DNA of 64,000 bases from assembly GCA_963971285.1 (NCBI GenBank), contig OZ020254.1, positions 14,104,932 through 14,168,931 on the forward strand. Reading direction: 5' to 3'. Positions 22,201-34,200 of the stretch are shown piece after piece (positions within the stretch are counted from its first letter, which is position 1; each line of letters opens with the position of its first letter). Origin of the DNA: Astropecten irregularis (lineage: Eukaryota; Echinodermata; Asteroidea; Paxillosida; Astropectinidae). Below the pieces are notes generated by a model that was given only the letters and a program-made list of their open reading frames with translations, had not been told where the DNA came from and made no database searches. A program made the translations under genes and the position numbers.

Positions 22201-25200
22201 TTGAATTTTCCTCATAATTGGTTTGTTTTCCCTTTCTTTTAGACTGTCGATGAAACTATGAAGAGTATAGCATCAGAGCAGGCTGCCGCTGAGGAAGAAG
22301 TGAGGCAGAAACCAGACATATCCAAAGACCCACTGGCTTTGGAAGAGGCCCTGGAGAGAACTAGACCAGAGAGCTCTCGCAAGATGGTAAAGACATTTTT
22401 TTTTTTCTGGGAAAACAATGTTTTCTGGAATTTCCAGTTTCAACCATAGTAGAGACTTAACTTCATAACGCTGCTTGAAATTTAAGTGTATTCTATTCAC
22501 AACAAAATTTTGATTGATCAGCAAAAACAACTTACCAACCAAAACTTAATGTTTTCTATGTTGCCCCTAACTAGTTCATAGCTTCATACTAGTTTTTTCT
22601 TGATAGCATGAAAATCTGCTCACCAGAATTTCCTTCTATGCACAGAACTTGGTATCAGTCTTAACGGATCTTTGTGTTGCACAGAAACCTTAGAGATTGT
22701 GGTCAAAAGCCAGAGTCATCAAGATCTAATACAAAGGGCCTGCTGGCATTTGTGTGGTTTTTTTTTCAACAGATGTGACTAATTTTTGAAAGGCGAACAA
22801 AGAAATATTGACTGGAGCGGGATTCGAACAAGTGACCTTCTGAACACCGTTCCTGAACACCGCTCCAGTCAATTTTTCTTTGTTCACCTTTCAATGACTT
22901 AAAAATTCAGTCAGTTTCCCTTGTAGTTATTTGATGATTAGATGTGACTTCAGGTTATATTGTGATCATCGTGTATGTTAATTCAAATGTCAGGCACAGG
23001 TCATTCAGGATGTGCAGCTCAAGATCAGGACTGACTTGGACAATGAGACTGATCTCAGCGAGGAAGAGGTATGGCCCACAAACTGTCCAATCAAAGACCA
23101 TTCAAAACCACCAAGTACTGTATATAATTCATGCATGCCAAAGTTGTTTTTCTTGACAATTGTCTGGGACTGGTTGCCTGTATGTTACTTCATGTTTCTC
23201 TGTGCATGTCATATATCCCATTGAGCTAGGACAAGAGGTCAAAGGAATTATAATGAAACCATTCTTGTCCTCAAACAGGCTTCTTTTGTTCAAAGTTGTC
23301 AAATGTGTGTTTAAAGGTACAGTGCAGGATTGGTAACATACCCAAACAGAAATGTTCACAGATTTATGTATGACTTTCAGGATATGAAGATGGTGCTGGA
23401 TTATACCATTAAAAATATTTCTTCCTGAAATGGTGTATTTATCCAGAAGTTAGTAAACAAAGACCGAAAACAGTTTTGATCTTGGGGTAAGATCAAAACC
23501 ATTTGTTATGTTTTATCAAAAAAATAAATTGAGGCAGGTTTTTGCTATTCTCTCGTGACTCTGATGTCCAATTGAGCTCAAATTTTCACAGGTTTATTAT
23601 TTCATGTACATGTTGGATTAGACAAAATCTGAGCACTGTTCTGTAACCTTTACAGTGTATTATACCTGTAATAGTGTTTGACAGCCTTGTTTTCAGTATG
23701 CTAAACACAAATGTGTGCTTCAGTACACTGTGAGTGGTTAAAATAAGACTTGTTTGTTTTTTGTATGAGCAGATTGATGCATTGGTTGAGAAGCTGACAG
23801 AGAATGTGGCTCAGGCAGAGAGGATGATGGGAGAAGAAGCTGCAAGACAAGCTGCTGTAAGTTCTCTTACTGCTGTGCAGTATTATACTCAGAAAACTAA
23901 AGACCTTTTCACACGACGCTAAAAAACTCTCAACCATTGAGAAATTGTCTCACGGTTGCAAAATCTTACACAAGTGTTATTTTGTGAAAGGACACCAATG
24001 CTTGAGAGTGACCGACGTCCCTGGACTTCCTTGAGAGATTTTGACCTAGGTCCTCACCTACGATGAAATTTCTAAGGGACTCTTAGGACCCTTGTGAAGT
24101 ACTTTGCAATGCCCAGCCAGCGTAAAACCGTTTCGTAAGATTTTTGCAACAATGAGAAAATGTCTCAATGGTCTAAAGACACGAAATGGCTTCAAAGAAA
24201 AGCTGTGACAAAGTGACCAACAAATTCATCAAGGCGCAAAAACTCTGCCAATAGACAACCAAGGTGCCTTCGCTTTGCTAAAACTTTCCCACAACTGACC
24301 AATCCTGGGCCTTGCTTGTACCAATTAATTGGCCCCGACTCCTGGATCCCCCAAAATCATAGAAATAGCTTCAAGATGGAAAACCTTGTAGTCTGAAACA
24401 GCACATTATATGACACTCTGTGTAACTGTTTACATTACATTCAATGATAATGTGGATAGACCAAGATGAATCCCCGACTATTGACACACGTATGTGGCCT
24501 TGCACGTACACACCGTACTTTCAGTACAGACTTCTCATAACATGGTTCTAACTGATTTCTGCCTTGCAACATGGATTAAGCGGAGCCTCTGCAAGGAGAT
24601 AATGGACTAGACCATTGCTGAGTATAAAGCATTTGATCATTAATAGGATCAAATGAATTATATGTGCATGTTTAACAGATTATTTATTGAGGTATTTTCC
24701 TTGAGTAATCAAAATATTCAATAATTATTCATAGATATTGCAAGAAAGACTGGAGCGGCGCAGGGCCCTTGCTCAACAGTATAATTCAATCAAGACCAGG
24801 GAGGAGACAGGGAACCAGACACGTCTGTCTGATGTACAGGAGATCATGGAAGGATTAATCGATGATAAACAGCTTTTAGAGGAGCAGAGCAAAAGGTAAC
24901 CATAGCAACTTGTATACAGCTGTGAAAATGAAAAGATGTTACATGGATATTCTTGGCTACTTTCCCCTAGCCACCAATACACCGATCCAGTAAACCACGC
25001 CCCCTGACAAATTGACCAATCATTTAAGGTTTTTTAAGGTCCGAAAAATTGCCACCATTTTGTCTGACATAACATTGTAAACTTTTTAATCTTTACTAGA
25101 CACTTTTTATTTGAGTTTACTTTTGTTTTGTATGTACAAGGCAATTCTTTTACAAACCCGAGTTTTATACTTATCCATGGTCAAGCGGTGCTTTTATTTT

Positions 25201-28200
25201 CATTGTATTTCTGATTCTCAATGCCCTGGCTGAGAGGAAATGTAAATTTTTGGCCTTTTGCAAAACCAAAGTCCAATGGAGAGATGTGCTTTCAGTGGTT
25301 GAAGGCGTGCAATCTGTCACGTGCTTGATCGTTGCTATATGGTGAGCATTGGATCGGTGTATTAGAATAATACTACACATTGGGAAAAGGCATGAAACAA
25401 TGAGATTTTGATCATCATATTGACATGATTTGCACTTGTGACTGGAAAACGTAAGCAACTTCATTCAGCTGTTTATCACTTTCACAGTGTGTGTCATGGC
25501 ATTTTTGTATATTCCTGTGTTATGTAGACTTGCTTGGGACTTGGGATAGATTCAATTATAGGATCGTATCATCCAGCATACCTTACTTTGCAAACATTTT
25601 CAGTAAAAACAAGCATTCTTTCCTCTTTTTCTTTGCTAGCATAATGAAACAATTTGAAGCTGATTTGGCCCAGATACAAGAGAATCACCAAGCAGGTATA
25701 GTCCCATAGCTCTCTTTCATTGCTTCAAAGACATTTTTATCATCACTATTTCAGCAAGCTTGAATTTTTTGCTTTTCAATGGACTCAATTTTCTGTTTTT
25801 GCTTGAGTTAGGAGGGCCTTTAGCAGGATCTTTATCAGAGGCTTAAAAGCTGTTTATCATCGATTTAGCCTTTGATAAAGATCCTACTAGGATTGAAACA
25901 CATCAAGCCCTCCTAAGTCTGAGCATCTTACATATTTCAGGTCATTATTTTGGCTGATGAGCAGTTTGCAGCAGTTTATTACTTGCATTTTCTGTTTTTG
26001 TTTGAAGATGTGATGAGTCAGAGTCTGCAGCTTAGCGAGAAGCTGCATCGATTCAGGGAGAAAAGACTCCGCAAGCAAGAGAAGCAGCAGGAGGATGAAA
26101 TGGAAGAATTGAGGAACGCTGCCTCTAAGGCTGTCAATGTCTCTGACTTTGTAGAGGTCAGAAAAAATCATACATTCTGAGCAATGGTGTCATTGTCATC
26201 TGTGTATTTGTCATTAATAGGACTGCGCACTTACGCTACAAAAATAGCACCGAACCTCAGACAAACATTGCAACCGGCCATGCAAACGTGTGGTGAGCTG
26301 AGCTGTATGTGTGCGCGTGCATGCATGGTTTGACGTCATTAGTGCGGAACGCTATTGACATTAGGCTCATTCACACACACCCAAATAATCCTGATTGTGT
26401 AGTGATTTGTGCGTCTTTTTACAAATACATGTAATCACGATTATTTGCTGTCTGAACAGTGCTCCCCCCACCCCAAGAAAAACGTTTTTTATATCCATCA
26501 TGCAAGGCGTGCACTATACAAAGTTCCTGTCACAGCATGTTATGTGTAACTACCATTGTACCATTGTTGCATTATAATGTAGATCATTGGTAACTACCAT
26601 ATCGATTCAGTTCATCACGTGCGTAGTACCGGATGTAGGTTAACTTCAGAATCGTGCATGTGCAGTTTCATTAAGAAATCGTACCGGTGCTATTTGGGTC
26701 ACGATTTTTTGGCAAAAAATAATCGCCATTTGAATTTTTTAAAAGATCAAAAATAACAGAGAAAAGACTTCAGGAATACTGTGGCTGTTTTTCACTGTTT
26801 TCTCAAAAAGTGGACACCGTATGGGACTGAAATTTTCACAGATGACTGTGACTGTATCAGTTTTTTGCCCATGAGTCTGTATTTCTTTGACAAAAAACAA
26901 AGTATGATACTACCTTTAATGCCATTGATGTCATCTGTCCAAACGTTGTTTTATTTCTAAACTTGTATTTCTCCCTCATTTCTTGGTTTTTGTTCAGGCT
27001 CATCATAATCTGCTGGAGCAGCATCGTAATAAACGCAATGATCTACTGGATGAATTAGACCACAGAGAAGCAGAAGATATGCTGACACTCAGACAGGTAT
27101 ATATATCATCATAGGAAAGCAATGGTTACCTAGGTAATATAGTAGTGAATTAGTACGGACATAAATGTAAAATGGAAGGGAATTTTTATTACATTATTCT
27201 CCATCAAAATGTTGCACAATTACATTGTAAGGTTACATTATTTTTCACTGTAATTTTCCTTTTGTTGCCATAGCAACTGGAAGTAAGTCGGGAGGAATCT
27301 ATCAACAAGCAGGAGGAGTCTCTCTTTGAGATTCTTGCGGAGAGGGCCCGATTGACTGACAAAGAGGCTGAGAAGATCATCAGACAACATGCAGCTAATG
27401 TTAAAGCTTCTCAAGGTAACATATCCCTCAATCCGCACTAAATGACGTCACTTACAATTGAAATACCCAGAAGTTAGATGAATGTGGCTGTGGGGGTTTG
27501 TATTAATCTGATATCTTTCAGTTTCAAAGACCCTCTTAAGTGCATGGCTTTGTCTGCCAAATACCAACACACTCCAACTAGGCCTCGTCTAAGCCCAATT
27601 TCATGGAATCCGTTCCATCCTATTTTTGTGCTTATGGGCTCTGGTACATGTGAAATCTATTTCATGGAATCCGTAAGCAGGACTTTCAGCGCTTAATCAG
27701 TTAGTGTAGAATTTCTAGACTAACTTTGTTTTGTTTTTTTACTGCTATTAAAAGCGTCATGTACATTTTGCTGAAAGTCCTTGCAATAGAATAAAGAGGA
27801 AGAATACTCTTGGATGAAATGCACTAACCTTAAGCAGAAGAAAGTCTGCTATCATAAGCGAAGAATTTTTGCTTATGGCAATAGTTTCCATGAAATTGGG
27901 CCTAGGTTTGCCTGTGAAAATCCACCACAATTAGGTTTTGGGTGTACTACTCAATTCAACACCAACAACAGACTATCTTGGATCTATTTATCTATCTATT
28001 GGAATATCAATTTTTGTTTCAAATTTTAACAGAGAAGCAAGAAGAGATGAAAAAGAAGCAGCGAGCTGAAATACAGGAACGTCTAGAGCAGCGCAAGGCA
28101 TCTTGGGAAGAACAGCAGCAACGACATGAAGCTGAGCAACGGCAGCTAGCTGAACAGCAGGCTAAGACAGTCAGTCTGCTACTGGACACTCAGAGTGGCT

Positions 28201-31200
28201 TAGATGAAGAGTGAGTTCAGTAGGAGATACCATGATATATCCCTACTTTCCTTAATTAATCAAATTCCTCATCAAGAAATTAGATCTTTTTAATGGTTGC
28301 ATTTCTGCAGTCGATTTCACCAAGCACTAGGATCAATCGTAAATCATAAACCAATCTTAATTGCTAAGCAAAGTATGATGTCACAATGCAAATCACTATT
28401 GTGATATTGACAACTCATCTTAAGATGAATCATAAAGTTTCGTGAAATCTAGCCCTGGAAAAGAGCATAACCTGAAAACCAGCAATCTTTTTTCAGAATG
28501 GGAGTGATCAAGGTAATTTAGACGAAGTTATTTGTGTGCTGAAAATAGTGGGTGTGGTCGTGAAAAGTTAAACAAAAAGGTTATTTATACCAACCTCTTG
28601 TAATTTGGTCGATATTACTCTTTTTGAATTTAAAAGTCTGTTGTTCAAGGAACTGAACTGGTGTGGAAAAATGAATGTTATGATCAGTATACAGTTATGT
28701 CTGAGAAAAAATGCTTTCGAGCGTAAAATTAAAATCTTATATCGACCGTCAAATGGGAACATCTCCATCAGATAAATTTCTTTGTGAGGTTTCGAATGAC
28801 CCTAGTTTCGTTCTCTGTTTCATTGTACCAATTTTTGTATTTGCACCTTAGGAATTTTTTTTTTTTTTTTTCAGGGCTCGGAAACAGATTTTACTTCAAC
28901 ATGAGCAGAACACGGCCACATTGAACAATCAGCTACAGATGACAAAGATGAAACATGAAAAACTGTAAGTTCAACAACTTCAAGCTTCTTCAGATAATCA
29001 AACTAATTCATTATTATTGTAGCCTTCGATAAAGATCCTGGTAGGATCAAAACACGTCAGGCCCTCCTAACTCCAAGCATTTTATATATTTCAGGTCACT
29101 ATTTTGGCTGATGAGCAGTTTGCAACAGTTTTTTACTTGTATTCATAATTATTTCTGTATAGAAGAAACATTGCCTAGGTGTTTAAAAGGTCATTAGTCA
29201 AAAGTGTGGAAGGGTTCATGTCAAGTTGTGTCTTTCCTCATTTGGGTACATTAATATACGGATATGCAAAAAGACAATTTTTTTCACCAAACATTTTGTG
29301 CTTTCATCAGGAAACTATGATAATTGCAACCCTTAACAATGAAATAAACAGTTTTATGCAAACAATTTAATACATACACTTTAAGCATTGAGGTGGTGAT
29401 ATACTCCAATATGTGGGACAATTTAGACATTTTATAGTCACCTTAAACTAGGTCCTGTGAACATTTATGCAGGTTTTGAGGTTTGAGCCCACACATTGTG
29501 ATTTTGTACATGTTTGTGTTCCTGAGAAAGACACTTTGCAGTAATCTGAAGAAAAAAACAAGGCTAAAAGGCTGTGCCATTAATTTTGCATTTGCACACC
29601 TATCCCAGTGGTATCTTTGTTCAGCTGGTGGCTTTACATCAGCCTGGAGATGGAGACTAGCATGGATTTGTTGATTGTTATGATTATTCTGATTTCATAA
29701 TGACAGTCTGGAGGCTAAGTTGGCTCAGCGCCGGGCAAAGATGGAGCTTCTTAAGGAGAAACAAGAGGAAGAACTGGAGGGGGCCAGCTCTGAGAGACAA
29801 ACAGCTCAGCTGAAGGAAAAACATGTGAGTATATGTGTGGGAATTCAGTCATGATAAGACCAACTTAACAAATGTCTCCTGATGATGACTAGAGCAGGTT
29901 AGTCAACATTGAGACCTTACAAGTAGTGCGAACAAAAATAGAAGTGCAAAAGTATGAAAGAATATAACATGATGTTTCCACCAACCGATCCACAAACTTA
30001 ACAAACAGGTCTCCAAATGACAGAGCTTGATTTCCATAGTAGTCATTGCCTTGGTGCTCTAGGCAACACCTTAAAAAATTAATCAAAAATCAAATAAAAA
30101 ATGATTGTTAACAAAGAATCTCAATCAATTACCTGTTCCACCCGCAACTGGACATTTTGAAAATTCAGGGGTCGAATTCACCAAACTCATCTTTGAAAGC
30201 ATGGGTGTCGATCCCGGGGGAGGGGGGGGGGATATATCATGGCGTGTATTATCATCCCCCCCTTATATTTTGAGGTTGAATGTCATTCAAGTTTATTGTA
30301 TAGCAATATTACATGTTCCTTTTGTTTTTTTAGTCTTCGCAGTGAATTTATACTATGTTTAATTCTTCTGAATATCGTTTTAAATGCTCTAAAATGTGAC
30401 TTTTCTACTAAAATGTCCCTGGTTTGGGAGGGGGGTATCCCACTGCCCACAGCGTCCCCCATTCAGTCGCTTCGCTCCGTTGCATAGGACACCAAATCAC
30501 CAATCATCCCCCCCAATCATTAAAAAAAATCGACACAAGTGTTTGAAAGTTAATGTTTATTGAACCATTTATGAAAATTTGGGTCTTTTTATATGATGGA
30601 AATGCATCCCTTTAAAGCTATAGTACATGATTGGATTTTGTCGTGGAATAAAAACAAACCTGTGAAATTTTCAGCTCAATTTATCATTGGAAACGGTAAA
30701 AAAACAGCAAAAACCTGTGAATTATAATTATGAGGTTTTGATCTCGTAGATCAAAACTGTGTTAGGTCTTTTGTTTTACTCATTTCTGGATAAAGACAGC
30801 ATTTCAGATTGAAAAACTTGTAGCGATATGTTTGTACCAGGTCTGTCTCTATACACTGATACACTCTATGTTATGTGTAAATCTAATCCTGTACTGTACC
30901 TTTAAGTAACAGGTTTAGAGTGTACCAAGGAAGTGTATAAATCTTGTATCAGTGTAAGGGTTTCCTTTCTCCAGTGCAATTTATATAAAGAAAAAAAATG
31001 ATAATTATGAAACCAATGTTTTGTTTGTGTGCAGGCCCAAGAGGTCGCTGCTGAGATGAGAGCTATTGAACAGGCAAAGGCCGACCTACGATCTCACCTG
31101 GCTGCAGAAACAAAGGAAGCTTTGAAGGCTCAGGATGAACAGCTAGGAATACTCATTGGCAAGTTGCAGGTGGGACAAGCTCGTAGGCAGAATATCATCA

Positions 31201-34200
31201 CGAAACAAGACAAGACTATCAAGGAACTTCAGGTACTTCAATGTTCATATCAATCTTGTTACAATGAGTGCCCATCTGACACAAAGAAGGGGTGTGGCCT
31301 GTCATATTATGATGAGGAACTAGGTGGTAGTAATAATAATAATAATAATAAATACTTAGAAAGGAAAGGATAAAAGGTAAATTAACACTTGTATAGCGCT
31401 GTATCTAGTTGCAACTATTCAGAGTGCTACCTGTTCTCTCCAAAAACACATAAAAACATATTGGACTTTGCAAAGAAGGCGGTAATTATTTAGGCACATT
31501 CAAAAGTCAAGGTCTTCTTGAAGAATACCTGTGATGGACAAACTGCACTGGAAAATACAAACATTATAAACTTACCTTATGAACAAAAATCTGAAATGAC
31601 AGGAAGAGTGTTTGTATCCTTGAGCAAGCCAGTTGCATCAATCAATCAATCAATGCATTGCCGCATCTACCTTCGAGCTATACTCCTTCGGTCTCCTGAA
31701 AGCCATCCCCCAGGCAGCCATGCCAACGATCCGATCCCCATATCAGCCAAATAACGATCTGTCTGACACAATCACGTGTCATGTTTATGCCCTACCGGGC
31801 GAGTCCTACCAGTAGGTTCTCTCAAAGATAGAATCTGCCTGGCAGGATCACTCACAGGGAATCTAGCCACATGACCGTACAGTCGCATCTGGCACTTTTT
31901 TACATCAGCTCCATTTTGATGTCACTAAAGGCAGTCCGATCTCACTGTGTTTGCTGAATGCATGGCTTGTATTGAACATTTCCAGGACCAGATTGTGGAC
32001 ACGGTGTCTGTGAACCAGGCAGTCTCAGAGCATCAGACTGATCGCATCATCAAGAAGCACATGAGGGAGATAGAAGAGGTACAGGACAAGCTGAGGGATG
32101 CACGGGATCACCAGGCCAGGGTTCTCCAAGAGAAGTACGAGGCCAGGAAGCTAATCAAAGAGAAGTGAGTATGTTAGACTCTCACTGAAACAAAGTCACT
32201 GGAAACGAGCTAAATTTAAGGCTCATTGTGGTCAGTACGGCAATAGACTGGGCACTGCAAACATGCTTGTCAACTAGTGCTGTGCATCAAAAACGGATTC
32301 ACGGGCTCCCGCTTAAAATCTTGCCATCCGGTTTCAAAATTTCAAAAACGGAATACGAAACCAACATTTAAAAAAGTAGACTGACGTTTGCCCAATAAAT
32401 AAACAACCCCAAAAGTGTATACTGTATAATACATACTTGAATTTCAGTTGTTTTGGGTCCATTTTGCCAAGCAGAAACAAACTTTTCGCAAACTTGATTA
32501 AACAAATATTGCGAACAGCCTTCCGAACGCGATGATCGCTCGAAAGAAGACGTAAACATATCGCGTACGATGCATCATGAACACCGCATGCCCACCACGT
32601 GGCCGCATGGCCCGACCCATGCAGCAGCGGCATTGCATCCAGAAAATTCCACGATGTGTAATGTGCGCCGCACCATTCAAAGCATACGTTGTACACCAGT
32701 ACACAGTCGCCAATTCGCAATCAGGCCGGAAGTGGAAGCCTACATGTCGTACGTACAACGTGTGTATTTGGTGCATGCATTCAAGTTGCGCTCGGTACCG
32801 TGGATTTCGGCCGGCTTCAATGCAGATTTTTTGGTAAGAAATGTGACATGTCACGCTGAGCAAGTTATGAAAGATTCTGACTGAATATTCTGTAAGGTTG
32901 CCGGCACCAAATCATCGCAAGATTCCCTAACACGCACGTAGATCGAGACCAGAAACTGAATGTATACGTCGGCGCAACGATCGTTGTAGCATGTTTTACA
33001 CACTCCTACATACAGCGCTATGCATCATTTGATCGTGCACATTATCGACACGTGCGTAATATAGCGCTATCATTCATTTTTATGAATCGGAGCTCGGGCA
33101 ACCGCTAATTTTTTCAAAGCGTTTTCCGGTTTTCAAAAGCTCCGAAAATGCACAGCACTATTGTCAACATATAATAATTTGGGAGGCTAATCATCCTTAT
33201 TGTCATCTGGGGTGCTGAATTGTGAAGGATGCAGCTACCTCGAGATTGAGTTAACAGCAGTGCCCAATGGCTGCCAACACACTTCAACTCATATGATCAC
33301 GGAGCACAGCCTGAGATCGAAAGTGTTTGACTTTTGTGGAGGGAGGAAAACCGGAGAACTCTGACAAAAAACCCTTGTAGCATAGGAGAGAACCAACGCA
33401 AAACTCTACTCACATATGACCCAAGCCGGGATCGAACCCGGGCCGCATTGGTGAGAGGCGAGTGCCTAACGCACTTGCCATCTATGCCCCCCAAAACACA
33501 TGCAACATCAAATTAAAAAGCAATAAAAATAACATGAAGCTTTGGTTGGTAATCATATTTTTACAAAGAAATTGAAATTTTTCATGGCAAGCAAATGTGT
33601 ATGCTTGAGTACCTCTTTGAAATTGGTTTGGTCAAAGTGATACGGTCAAGTTGTCTTTATGTCGTGGTGTGACAACAGATTAAACAGAATGAATGTCTGT
33701 ATTTGTCCTCTTTAACATAATTGCTGCCTCTAACTAACTAGGACATCTTTGTTTGTTTCTGTTTTAAGAACATACGCCTCACAGCTTGAAGAGGAGAAGA
33801 AAGAAATGACCAAGACAAACTCAACGTAAGTATATTCATCATGGGACAATGATAGGAATTCCAATATGGCTGTTCAATACTGTTGAACAATTTTAATGAC
33901 ATGAAATAAGGACCTAAAGCTGAAACACAAAAGCTGATATCTGAAACTTCTTTTGGAATCACTGCGAATCAGTGGTAAGCAGGACATATGCTCTCCACCC
34001 AGGAGTTATTAATGGCTTGTTGTGAATTGTGGGAGCATAAGCCATTTGCAAGTTAAATCTGAATAGTATCTGGTACACAGACTTCTTTCATTGTACATAA
34101 ACACCCCAATTTGAATTTCCCAGACTAAAGACTGTTGCTATATCACGTGATTCGGGGCAAGCTTTTGCATAGCGATATATACCCATCTCTGGAGTGGACT

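Noticed and set aside
32334-32884. Overlapping open frames of 100-128 codons on both strands
   Set aside because: They lie inside a well-bounded hAT MITE, overlap each other, and show no known domain. High CpG content alone lowers stop frequency.
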